A DNA stretch of 9,313 bases. Origin: Anaerolineales bacterium UBA1429 (GTDB taxonomy: Bacteria > Chloroflexota > Anaerolineae > UBA1429). Shown one piece after another: positions 1 through 6,749 of this stretch. Location: NCBI GenBank assembly GCA_002329325.1, contig DCTX01000065.1, forward strand, positions 72,745 through 82,057, given 5' to 3'. Within the stretch, counting starts at the first letter, position 1. The number at the start of each line of letters is the position of its first letter. A model generated the notes under the pieces. That model worked only from the letters and a program-made list of their open reading frames with translations. It was not told the DNA's origin and did no database searches. A program made the position numbers and the translations under genes.

Positions 1-630
1 GGCGATTCCGCCGGCGGCTCGGCCAAGCAGGGGCGCGACCGACGCTTTCAGGCCGTGCTCCCCCTGCGCGGCAAGATCCTGAACGTGGAAAAGAGCCGCA
101 TCGATAGCGCCCTGAACAGCAACGAGATCAAGGCCCTCATCCAGGCCCTGGGCTGCGGTGTGGGCAACCAGTTCGATCTCACCAACCTGCGCTATGGCAA
201 GGTCATCATCATGACCGACGCCGACGTGGACGGCGCCCACATCATCACCCTGCTGCTGACGTTCTTCTTCCGCTACATGGACGAGCTGATCACCAGCGGG
301 CACCTGTTCCTCGCCCAGCCTCCGCTGTACCGGATCACCGCCGGCAAGGCCACCGAGTACGTCTACACGGAGGAGGAGAAGGATGCGCGCGTCCAGACGA
401 TAGGCAACGGCCGGGTGGAGCTCCAGCGCTACAAGGGTCTGGGCGAGATGAACCCCGACCAACTTTGGGAGACCACCATGGACCCCGCGAGGCGCATGAT
501 GGTGCAGGTGACCATCGATGACGCGGCCGCCGCCGATCGGGTCTTTGACATGCTGATGGGCTCCGATGTGCCGCCGCGCCGCAAGTTCATCCAGACCCAC
601 GCCCGCGAGGTGGAGAACCTGGATATCTAG
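1..630 (+). CDS. gyrB: DNA gyrase subunit B, C-terminal part (5' truncated by window edge)
   Basis: This is the TOPRIM and C-terminal part of the ATPase subunit of DNA gyrase, the cytoplasmic type IIA topoisomerase that introduces negative supercoils with GyrA. The reading frame is open from base 1, so 209 residues are visible. The window opens in the first TOPRIM motif (GDSAGGSAKQGRDR; the metal-binding Glu usually just before it lies outside). The second acidic metal-binding motif, DADVDGAHI, is encoded from base 217. It is followed by the type IIA signatures LLLTFFFRYM and AQPPLYRI, and by RYKGLGEMNPDQLWETTMDP. The protein ends in REVENLDI, resembling GyrB endings (E. coli ends AANIDI), which favours GyrB over ParE. 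It ends in TAG and converges on the minus-strand gene that follows, with 18 bp between them and no clear terminator. The family call is secure; GyrB rather than ParE is very likely but rests on a partial protein. Confidence 0.96.
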   Translation, partial: GDSAGGSAKQGRDRRFQAVLPLRGKILNVEKSRIDSALNSNEIKALIQALGCGVGNQFDLTNLRYGKVIIMTDADVDGAHIITLLLTFFFRYMDELITSGHLFLAQPPLYRITAGKATEYVYTEEEKDARVQTIGNGRVELQRYKGLGEMNPDQLWETTMDPARRMMVQVTIDDAAAADRVFDMLMGSDVPPRRKFIQTHAREVENLDI

Positions 631-648
631 CCAGGCGGCTCGCCGGCC

Positions 649-2970
649 TCAGGGCAGGGCCAGCTCCAGATAGGTGCTGCCATCGGGGCGCAAGACCCGC
701 TCCTCCCCGCCCGTGTGTACGGCCTCCTCAAAGTCATAGATCCCGATGCGCAGCAGGCAATCCGGGCAGCCGCCCTCGGGCAGAGGGATGCGGTGCCGCG
801 TCCGCAGGACGGCGCCGGGCTCCCACGAGCTGGTCGGGTAGCCGTCGCCGCCCAGGGCATGGTCGTCCTGGGCGATCCTCTCTCCAGCGCGGGTCAGGTG
901 GGCAAAGGCGGCATAGTCGGTCGCCATCGGCGCCTCGCCCTGCCACCACAGGGTCAGCGCCAGCGCACCATCCTCTGCCAGCAGCCGGTAGCCGATCAGG
1001 CGCAGGGGGCCAAAGCGCTCATCCAGCGGCCACGGCGCGGTGTGCACGGCATCCAGGGGCAGATCGAGCCGCACATGGTCGCTGCCATCGCTGCGCAGCA
1101 CGCGGCCCACGCCGCCCACGCGCTGGATCTCGGCGCGGTCGTACAATCCCACCAGCAGTGCGCAGCCCGCGCAGTCGCCCTGGGGCAGCGAGACGCGGTG
1201 CTTGGTCTTGATCACCGTCCCCGGCTCCCACAAGCTGGTGGGGAACTTGTCGCTGCCCAGCAGGCAGTCGTCCTGGGCGACCAGCTCGCCATCGCGAACC
1301 AGGTGGACGAACGTGCTCAGGTTAACACTCACCGGCTCGCGGGCTGTCCACCAGAGGGCCAGCGTTATCTGATCGGCCTCGACCGACAGGCTGCTGCCCA
1401 GCAGCTCCAGCGCGCCAAAGGACGCGCCGATAGACTCCGGCGGGACCAGGGCCGCGTCCAAAGGGCGACAGCCCGCCAGATCGAACAGCAGCAGCCCGGC
1501 ATTGACGAACTCCTGGCCGACGGGCAGGCGGGCGCAGCGCTCCAGCAGGGTATCGAGCACCTGATTGTTGGGGTCGGCGAACTGATCGATCCAGAGCACC
1601 AGCCAGAGGCGCCTGGCGGGGCCGATGCGCTCCTCCACCTGCTCCAATCGGCGTAGGTCCACAGGGTGCCGCGTATCCAGCACAAAGGTCTCGGGCAGGC
1701 CCAGGATCTGAGCCTCGCCCTCATAGTAATAGTCCAGGGTGTGGGCAGCGATGCCGTTAATGACCAGGATCACGTCGTCGGGCTCGTCGTGGGCCTCGAT
1801 GTAGCGCGCCACTGCCCGAAAGTCGGGCCTGGGGTTGAACTCGTCGCGCAGCATGTGCCAATCTCCCTGGTTCATGGCGACAACGGCGGGCACCGCCAGC
1901 ACCGTCCATGCCAGGGCCAGGGCGACGCCCAGGCACCGGAACAGGCGCTGGTGCCCTCTCTTGCCGGGCTCGCCGTGCCACGCCAGGCCCGCGCCCAGCG
2001 CCAGGACCAACCCCCAACTGAAGAGCAGGTATTGGGGGCCCCACTTGCCCTTGAGCTGGCCCGCCAATAGCAGCAACACGACGGGCAAGGAGAGGCCCAG
2101 GGTCACCAGCCCCAGGGGCTGCCAGCTCCGCGCCCGCGCCAGGCGCAGGCACCCCAGCAGCACGGAGACCACCAGGATCGCCAGGGCGACCTCGCCCCAA
2201 GGAGCATGTAGAAAGGGCGTCAGGCCGTACTGGTAGGGCAGCCAGCGGGGCAGATCCAGAGATAAGGGGATGGCGCCGTAGGCCGTGGCATCCAGCCTGG
2301 CGCGCCACAGCAGCCAGCCTGCCACTGGCAGGGCCGCCAGCGCCAGGAGCAGATTGGTGCGCCACCAGAGCCACGGTTCGGGCAGACGCCGGGCGACCCA
2401 CGCCAGCGCCCCGACCGCCAGGAACCCGGCCCAGAGCAGCCCGGTGTACGGATGGGTGAGCAACATGGCCAGCCCCACCGCCACCAGGAGCCAGGGGCGC
2501 TCCAGCCGCCCCGTCAGCAGGCGCCAGGCGAGCCAGCCAAAAGCCGCCGCCAGGCTGGCGCCCAGGGCGTACATGCGCACCTCGTAGCCATAGCGCACAA
2601 AGATCGGGCAGGTGGCCACAAAGAGCATGGGCCCCCACTCGATGCGCCGCCCCGTGACGGCCCCGCCCCATCTGCCCACGAGCGGCAGGGTGGCCAGACC
2701 GACGCACGTCGAGAAGAGGCGCACAGCGAACTCGCCGCTGCCAAAGAGCCCGATCCAGAGGGAGAGGAGCACGCCATACAGGGGCGGGGCATTGTCCAGA
2801 CGGCCCAGGTTGATCAGGGCGTGCCATGGGCCATCCAGGGCATGCACGAGGGTAAAGCTCTCGTCGTACCAGATGGGCGATTCCAGCAGCCAGAACAGGC
2901 GCACGGCCCAGCCCAGCAGGATGACGCCATACGCTGCCCAGCGCTCGGCGCGATGATCCATGCAGCGCAT
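649..2970 (-). CDS. GT39/PMT-type membrane glycosyltransferase with duplicated C-terminal module
   Basis: This is a 773-residue integral membrane protein that resembles the GT39 (PMT/ArnT-like) glycosyltransferases, which use polyprenyl-phosphate sugars on the outer face of the membrane. About a dozen hydrophobic segments lie between residues 11 and 366. The first is followed by SPIWYDESFT with the acidic pair D36-E37, where this family keeps its catalytic Asp, and by a conserved-looking EVRMYAL stretch near residue 130. Residues 367-773 look soluble and probably extracytoplasmic. They end in two tandem copies of a 121-residue module (518-638 and 653-773). The start is either the ATG at 2970 or the in-frame ATG at 2961: on the minus strand AAGG lies 7 nt before the first and AGAGG lies 9 nt before the second. 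A promoter-like sequence lies just upstream. The donor and acceptor cannot be read from the sequence. The family is fairly sure, the substrate unknown. Confidence 0.88.
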   Translation of the reverse strand: MRCMDHRAERWAAYGVILLGWAVRLFWLLESPIWYDESFTLVHALDGPWHALINLGRLDNAPPLYGVLLSLWIGLFGSGEFAVRLFSTCVGLATLPLVGRWGGAVTGRRIEWGPMLFVATCPIFVRYGYEVRMYALGASLAAAFGWLAWRLLTGRLERPWLLVAVGLAMLLTHPYTGLLWAGFLAVGALAWVARRLPEPWLWWRTNLLLALAALPVAGWLLWRARLDATAYGAIPLSLDLPRWLPYQYGLTPFLHAPWGEVALAILVVSVLLGCLRLARARSWQPLGLVTLGLSLPVVLLLLAGQLKGKWGPQYLLFSWGLVLALGAGLAWHGEPGKRGHQRLFRCLGVALALAWTVLAVPAVVAMNQGDWHMLRDEFNPRPDFRAVARYIEAHDEPDDVILVINGIAAHTLDYYYEGEAQILGLPETFVLDTRHPVDLRRLEQVEERIGPARRLWLVLWIDQFADPNNQVLDTLLERCARLPVGQEFVNAGLLLFDLAGCRPLDAALVPPESIGASFGALELLGSSLSVEADQITLALWWTAREPVSVNLSTFVHLVRDGELVAQDDCLLGSDKFPTSLWEPGTVIKTKHRVSLPQGDCAGCALLVGLYDRAEIQRVGGVGRVLRSDGSDHVRLDLPLDAVHTAPWPLDERFGPLRLIGYRLLAEDGALALTLWWQGEAPMATDYAAFAHLTRAGERIAQDDHALGGDGYPTSSWEPGAVLRTRHRIPLPEGGCPDCLLRIGIYDFEEAVHTGGEERVLRPDGSTYLELALP
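652..1014 (-). repeat. C-terminal module copy 2 of the membrane glycosyltransferase
   Basis: This encodes residues 653-773, the second copy of the 121-residue module, running to the last residue before the stop. It keeps the copy 1 landmarks: LTLWW, FAHLTRAGE, AQDD, YPTSSWEPG, C735-x-x-C738 and RVLRPDGS. The two copies are offset by exactly 135 residues, with a 14-residue linker. At about 48% identity the duplication is not recent. Confidence 0.85.
1057..1419 (-). repeat. C-terminal module copy 1 of the membrane glycosyltransferase
   Basis: This encodes residues 518-638 of the glycosyltransferase. The copy aligns without gaps to residues 653-773, with about 58 of 121 residues identical by hand count. 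Landmarks are LALWW, FVHLVRDGE, AQDD, FPTSLWEPG, C600-x-x-C603 and RVLRSDGS. The composition suggests a beta-sandwich-like extracytoplasmic domain. I recall similar PTSxWEPG modules at the ends of Chloroflexota membrane glycosyltransferases, but could not check this. Confidence 0.85.
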
Positions 2971-3004
2971 CCTCTGACCTTGGCAAGAAACGATCGGCGC
3001 CCCT

Positions 3005-3032
3005 ATGATACCGCATCGCGCCGACGAGACAA
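3005..3032 (-). promoter_or_regulatory. Predicted sigma70-type promoter of the glycosyltransferase gene
   Basis: On the minus strand, TTGTCT (3027-3032, 4 of 6 to the -35 consensus) and TATCAT (3005-3010, 5 of 6 to the -10 consensus) are 16 bp apart. They place a start site near 2998, about 30-40 nt before the candidate ATGs. Such matches are uncommon in DNA this GC-rich, and the position fits, so the gene probably does not depend wholly on read-through from the nitrilase-like gene. Confidence 0.5.
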
Positions 3033-3040
3033 GAGGCGTT

Positions 3041-3058
3041 GGCCGATCCGCTTCGGCC
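3041..3058 (-). terminator. Hairpin after the nitrilase-like gene, possible weak terminator
   Basis: GGCCGA (3041-3046) and TCGGCC (3053-3058) form a 6-bp stem with a 6-nt loop, 15 nt beyond the nitrilase-like stop and just ahead of the glycosyltransferase promoter. Only a weak T-rich stretch (TCTTGTCT) follows on the minus strand, so intrinsic termination is uncertain. Confidence 0.25.
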
Positions 3059-3072
3059 CGGAGGCAGGGCCC

Positions 3073-3885
3073 CTAGTACATCTTGACCACGGCGCGATAG
3101 CTGCGCGGCTGCCGCGCCTGCAGGAGTTGGGTCTCCTCCTGCACCTGGCGCGCCCGATCCAGGTCAATGGTGGCCAGGGCGATCCCGGGGATGTCGCCGT
3201 CCAGGCGCGCCGCCACCTCGCCCCGCGGCCCCACCACCATGCTCTCGCCCACAAAGGTGTCGCTGGGCTCCTCGCCGACGCGATTGCAGCCGGCCAGGTA
3301 GACGCCGTTCTCATAGGCACGGGCGGCGATCAGGGTGCGCCACTCGTGGGCATGGGGCGCCTGCCAACTGCCGCATAGACAGATCAGCTCGGCACCCTCC
3401 AGCGCCAGAGAGCGAGCGGCCTCGGGGAAGGCCAGATCCCAGCCCACCAGGAGGCCCAGGCGCCCCACCTCCGTCTCGGCGACCACATAGCGATAGCCGG
3501 GCCGGAAGACGAGACGCTGCTCTCCTCGCAGGTGGATCTTCTGATAGTCGCCCGCCACCTTGCCCTCCGGATCCACCAGGAGGGCGGCGCTATAGATCAC
3601 GCTCTCCACCTTCTGCCGCTCGGCCATGCCAAAGACGATGTGCACACCATAGGCCGTGGCCCAGCCCGCCACCTGCTCCACGACCTCGCCGGTCTTGTCT
3701 TGGGCGAACTCGGCAAAGCGCATGCCGCAATCGTAGCCGGTAGTGCAGAGCTCGGGGAAGACGAATAGATCCACGCGTTTGCGCTGGCAGGCCTGCTCCA
3801 CGGCGCGTTCCATGGCCTGCAGGTTGCGCTCCACGTCGTTGAGCACCGGAGACGTTTGCGCGAGAGCGATGGTGATATTCCGCAT
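3073..3885 (-). CDS. Nitrilase-superfamily (carbon-nitrogen hydrolase) homologue lacking the catalytic Cys
   Basis: This 270-residue protein has the normal length and layout of a cytoplasmic carbon-nitrogen hydrolase (amidases acting on C-N bonds through a Glu-Lys-Cys triad). It opens with the typical MRNITIALAQTSP and has FPELCTTGYD with catalytic E45, YQKIHLRGE with K116 and the structural Glu E122, then RSLALEGAEL and ARAYENGVYL. At the nucleophile position, normally LLIC(Y/W)D, it reads LLVGWD: residue 148 is Gly (codon GGC, plus-strand bases 3442-3444). The surrounding residues (W149, D150, FPEAAR) are intact and the frame is clean. Cys169 and Cys171 lie some twenty residues downstream, in a strand where the family does not keep the nucleophile. 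The start is supported by GGGAGGG (3892-3898) 6 nt upstream. The gene is divergent from the rhamnosidase. I infer a non-hydrolytic or binding role, or recent inactivation; the substrate class is unknown. Confidence 0.9.
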   Translation of the reverse strand: MRNITIALAQTSPVLNDVERNLQAMERAVEQACQRKRVDLFVFPELCTTGYDCGMRFAEFAQDKTGEVVEQVAGWATAYGVHIVFGMAERQKVESVIYSAALLVDPEGKVAGDYQKIHLRGEQRLVFRPGYRYVVAETEVGRLGLLVGWDLAFPEAARSLALEGAELICLCGSWQAPHAHEWRTLIAARAYENGVYLAGCNRVGEEPSDTFVGESMVVGPRGEVAARLDGDIPGIALATIDLDRARQVQEETQLLQARQPRSYRAVVKMY

Positions 3886-3991
3886 GGCGATCCCTCCCGA
3901 CGAGAAACCGGGTTGTGTTCCCTCTCAAGCCGATGACACACGGTCGGGACGCGCGGTCCGGGCGTACCAGGCCTCTGCGCCCTACCCATGC

Positions 3992-4020
3992 AGTGTAGCA
4001 CATCTGTTCTATTCGCGCAA
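3992..4020 (-). promoter_or_regulatory. Predicted extended -10 promoter of the nitrilase-like gene
   Basis: On the minus strand TTGCGC (4015-4020) and TACACT (3992-3997) are separated by 17 bp, and the -10 is preceded directly by TGC (an extended -10, TGn). The -35 matches 3 of 6 and the -10 matches 4 of 6. Transcription would start near 3985, giving a leader of about 100 nt before the ATG at 3885. I see no riboswitch-like fold in that leader. Confidence 0.5.
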
Positions 4021-4118
4021 GGGGAGTGGCCCTCACCCCCCCCTCTCTCACGCGAGTCGGAGAGGAGCGCGGCGAGTGGCCCTCACCCCGGCGCTGCTCG
4101 CTCGGGCGAGCAACGCTT

Positions 4119-4146
4119 CCCCCTCTCCCGCAAGCGGGAGAGGGGG
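4119..4146. repeat. Perfect 13-nt inverted repeat (hairpin) in the repeat island
   Basis: CCCCCTCTCCCGC (4119-4131) is the exact reverse complement of 4134-4146, with AA between, giving a 12-bp stem and a CAAG loop. It is the most stable hairpin of the island and lies between two divergent promoters. Without a T-run on either strand it is not a convincing terminator. Confidence 0.85.
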
Positions 4147-4249
4147 CGCAGAGCCGCTGGCCACGCGGGACTCCCATGGGGGTGAGGGCGACGGGAGAGG
4201 GGGCGCACGCACGCTGGCCGCGCTGGACGCCCGTGGGGGTGAGGGCAAC
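4136..4249. repeat. Tandem 57-bp direct duplication inside the repeat island
   Basis: Copy A (4136-4192) and copy B (4193-4249) are adjacent and match at 48 of 57 positions by hand count. A third partial copy starts at 4250 (GGGAGGGG). Because 57 is a multiple of three, the array stays open in the frame of the downstream rhamnosidase, where it would give 19-residue repeats starting GEGA and ending GVRAT. I regard that translation as fortuitous. Confidence 0.8.
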
Positions 4250-4275
4250 GGGAGGGGCCGCTCGCTTCTGCCGCC

Positions 4276-4304
4276 TTGACAAGCCTCACAGAGCGCCCTA
4301 TCCT
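4276..4304 (+). promoter_or_regulatory. Predicted sigma70-type promoter of the rhamnosidase operon
   Basis: A perfect TTGACA (4276-4281) is followed after exactly 17 bp by TATCCT (4299-4304, 4 of 6). The start site would fall near 4311, giving a short leader of about 24 nt. This argues strongly that translation begins at 4335, since the upstream extension of the frame would lie mostly outside the transcript. Confidence 0.7.
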
Positions 4305-4322
4305 AGCGCCAGTCGCCGTGAC

Positions 4323-4328
4323 AGGAGG
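4323..4328 (+). promoter_or_regulatory. Ribosome binding site that fixes the rhamnosidase start
   Basis: A perfect AGGAGG ends 6 nt before the ATG at 4335. The same frame is open back to 4026 but has no comparable site there, and its first 103 codons run through the repeat island. Confidence 0.85.
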
Positions 4329-4334
4329 TTCTGC

Positions 4335-6749
4335 ATGCGAGCAATCATCGACGACAATCCGTTCCCACCCCCTTCCATACCCGGTTACTGGCAGCCTGCC
4401 GGCCCCGGGCGCTGCCAATGGATCTGGCACCCCGACGCCGCACCCGGCCAGGTTGCCGTGCTGGCCTTCCGTTTGCCCTTCCATCTCGATGCCGCCGTGT
4501 CGACGCGCTTGCACGTCTCGGCAGACCAGCGCTACGAGCTGTTCCTGGATGGCGAGCGGCTGGGGCGCGGCCCACAGCGGGGAGACCCCAAACACTGGCA
4601 TTTCGAGACGTACGCCGTCTCGCTGGCGGCGGGCGATCACCTGCTGGCGGCGCGGGCCTGGTGGCTCCCCGACGACGGCCCGCCCATGGCCCAGTTGTCC
4701 GCCAAACCGGGCTTTCTGCTTTTCGGCGATGGCCCCCTGGCAGACACCGTTTCGACGGGCGTGGCCGATTGGTCGGTCACGGCCATCGAGGCCTATGAAC
4801 GCGAGCCCGCGACCCTCTCCGGCTTTCATGTCACCGGATGGGTCTTTCGCCTGGAGGGCTCCCGCTTCCCCTGGGGTTGGGAGCAGACGGGCACGCCTGC
4901 CGGCGACTGGGTCGCGGCGGTGCCCACCGAGGCGCCCATCGGCCCCGGCCACCCACGCTTTGACAACGAGACCGCGACGCGGCTGCCCCAGCACCACCTG
5001 CGGCCCAATCCGTTGCCGGCCCTTCTCGAGGTGGAGCGGAGGGTCGGGCGCGTGCGCTATGCCTCGCGTCAGCCCGAACGCGAGCCGCTCTCGTCCGCCA
5101 ACCACGAGCCTACCTTGGCCGACCAATGGCAGGCGTTGGTCGCTGGCCAGGCTCCGCTGGTGGTGCCGCCTGGCCAGCGCCAGCGCATCCTTCTGGATCT
5201 GGACAACTACTACTGCGGCTATCCCGAGCTGGTGACCAGCGGCGGCCAGGGCGCCCACGTCCGCCTGGGGTGGGCCGAGAGCCTCTTCCTGTCGCCAGAC
5301 CCGCGAGATATGGCCAAGGGTCATCGAGACGAGGTCGAGAACAAGTACTTTCGTGGCCCCTTTGACCGCTTTGTCATCGAGGGCGGCCCGCACCGCCTGT
5401 ACGATACCCTGTGGTGGCGCGCCGGCCGCTATGTCGAGTGTTGGGTGGAAACGGCCGAGGCGCCCCTCACCATCGAGAAGCTGGCCCTGCGCGAGACCCG
5501 CTACCCACTGGAGTGGGAGGGAACGCTGCAGACCAGCGATGCCGCGCTGGACCGGGCGCTGCCCATCCTCCACCGCGCGCTGCAAATGTGCGCCCACGAG
5601 ACCTATATGGATTGCCCCTACTATGAACAGCTCATGTACGTGGGCGATACCCGCATCGAGGCGCTGGTCACTTACCTGACCAGCCACGACGACCGCCTGC
5701 CCACCCTGGCCTGCGACCTGTTCGACTGGTCGCGCGACTTTGACGGCCTGACCGGATCGCGCTACCCCTCGGCGGTGCCCCAGGTGATCCCGCCGTTCTC
5801 CCTCTGGTGGGTCTCGATGGTCCACGATCACTTCCTGTGGCGCGACCAGCTCGAGCGCGTGCGCGGTTGGCTGCCCGGCGTGCGCGGCGTGCTGGCCGCC
5901 TTTGAGAGCCACATCGGCCCCCAGGGGCTGGTTCAGGGGATGCAGGGTTGGGGGTTCGTAGACTGGGTGCCGGGCTGGAAGGCGGGATGGCCCCCAGGAC
6001 CGCCCGAGGGGCCCAGCGCCCTGATCAACCTCCAGTACGTCTATGCCCTGGATCGAGCCGTGGACATGCTGCGCCACTTTCGCCAGGGCGCCCTGGCCCA
6101 GCACTGGGAACAGGTCGGCCAGGGAGTGCGCCAGGCGATCCTGGAGGCGTTCTGGGATGAGAAGCGCGGCCTGCTGGCCGATGATCTGGCCCACGAGCAC
6201 TACTCCGAACATGCCCAGTGCCTGGCCCTGCTGACCGGCCTTACGGCGGGCCCCCGGCGCGAGCGCATGATCGAGGGTCTGCTGCATGCTCCAGACCTGG
6301 CCCGCGCGACCATCTACTTTAGCCACTATCTGCTGGAGGCGCTGCGCGAGATCGGCGCCATGGGTCCCTTCCTGGAGCGCCTGGCGTTCTGGAAGGCGCT
6401 CCCCGATCTCGGCTTTCGCACCACCCTGGAGGCCCCCGAGCCATCGCGTTCCGATTGCCATGCCTGGGGGGCGCACCCCATCTATCACATCTACGCCTCG
6501 CTGCTGGGCGCCAGGCCCGCCGAACCGGGCTTTCGCGCCATCCGCATCGCGCCACAGCCCGGATCGCTCCAGGCGCTCAAGGGCAGCTTTCCCCATCCGC
6601 GGGGCGGTGATGTGGCCTTTGACTTGCGCTTTGCCGAGGGAAGCCTGGCCGGCGAGATCACGCTGCCGGAGGGCCTCCGCGGCGAGCTGGTGTGGCGCGG
6701 GGCGACCAGCCCTCTGGCGCCAGGACGCAATGTCGTGGAGTGTTCCTAG
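4335..6749 (+). CDS. GH78-like alpha-L-rhamnosidase, cytoplasmic
   Basis: This 804-residue protein resembles bacterial alpha-L-rhamnosidases of family GH78, which release L-rhamnose from glycosides by an inverting mechanism in an (alpha/alpha)6 barrel. The N-terminal part (about 25-385) is beta-rich, with QWIWHP, LHVSADQRYELFLDGERLGRGP and RAGRYVECWVETAEAP. The helical barrel follows (about 400-725). It contains DCPYYEQLMYVGDTRIEAL at 426-444, where the family's general acid is expected (E431 is my candidate), and SDCHAWGAHPIYHIY at 707-720, with E699 or E702 as candidate base. A short beta domain closes the protein (about 730-804). No signal peptide or membrane segment is seen, so substrates would have to be imported. 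The start is fixed by AGGAGG and a promoter; the frame is open to 4026, but that extension encodes repeat DNA. The next gene starts on the base after its stop. Subfamily and substrate are uncertain; some relatives of this type are uncharacterised. Confidence 0.88.
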   Translation: MRAIIDDNPFPPPSIPGYWQPAGPGRCQWIWHPDAAPGQVAVLAFRLPFHLDAAVSTRLHVSADQRYELFLDGERLGRGPQRGDPKHWHFETYAVSLAAGDHLLAARAWWLPDDGPPMAQLSAKPGFLLFGDGPLADTVSTGVADWSVTAIEAYEREPATLSGFHVTGWVFRLEGSRFPWGWEQTGTPAGDWVAAVPTEAPIGPGHPRFDNETATRLPQHHLRPNPLPALLEVERRVGRVRYASRQPEREPLSSANHEPTLADQWQALVAGQAPLVVPPGQRQRILLDLDNYYCGYPELVTSGGQGAHVRLGWAESLFLSPDPRDMAKGHRDEVENKYFRGPFDRFVIEGGPHRLYDTLWWRAGRYVECWVETAEAPLTIEKLALRETRYPLEWEGTLQTSDAALDRALPILHRALQMCAHETYMDCPYYEQLMYVGDTRIEALVTYLTSHDDRLPTLACDLFDWSRDFDGLTGSRYPSAVPQVIPPFSLWWVSMVHDHFLWRDQLERVRGWLPGVRGVLAAFESHIGPQGLVQGMQGWGFVDWVPGWKAGWPPGPPEGPSALINLQYVYALDRAVDMLRHFRQGALAQHWEQVGQGVRQAILEAFWDEKRGLLADDLAHEHYSEHAQCLALLTGLTAGPRRERMIEGLLHAPDLARATIYFSHYLLEALREIGAMGPFLERLAFWKALPDLGFRTTLEAPEPSRSDCHAWGAHPIYHIYASLLGARPAEPGFRAIRIAPQPGSLQALKGSFPHPRGGDVAFDLRFAEGSLAGEITLPEGLRGELVWRGATSPLAPGRNVVECS

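Larger units (their letters stand above)
4024..4258. repeat. Palindromic REP-like repeat island between divergent genes
   Basis: This stretch is a mosaic of G/C-rich repeats. A 16-nt direct repeat beginning GAGTGGCCCTCACCCC occurs at 4024-4039 and 4074-4089. Its inverted counterpart, GGGGGTGAGGGC, occurs at 4178-4189 and 4235-4246. Hairpins lie between them: a 6-bp arm pair at 4042-4047/4060-4065, a 7-bp stem at 4095-4101/4106-4112, and a 13-nt perfect inverted repeat at 4119-4131/4134-4146 around CCCGCAAGCGGG. The 'CCCTCACCCC ... CTCTCCCGCAAGCGGGAGAGG' style is familiar to me from dispersed intergenic repeats in many GC-rich bacteria. No transposase gene is present. Both flanking promoters lie just outside the island. 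Confidence 0.85.

Noticed and set aside
1..630. Topoisomerase IV subunit ParE instead of GyrB
   Set aside because: The LLLTFFFRYM...AQPPLYR stretch and the NLDI ending fit GyrB better, although the fragment is partial.
631..648. Bidirectional terminator between gyrB and the glycosyltransferase gene
   Set aside because: Only a 4-bp GGCG/CGCC stem is visible and neither strand has a T-run.
715..1656. Plus-strand open frame opposite the glycosyltransferase C-terminus
   Set aside because: It is antisense to well-supported tandem modules, is rich in Gln, Ala and Arg as expected of a shadow frame, and has no motif.
2452..3378. Plus-strand open frame spanning parts of the glycosyltransferase and nitrilase-like genes
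   Set aside because: It crosses two real minus-strand genes and their intergenic promoter and shows no conserved features.
4024..4258. CRISPR array
   Set aside because: The repeats are few, partly inverted, unevenly spaced and themselves form the intervening sequence; there are no unique spacers of constant length and no cas genes.
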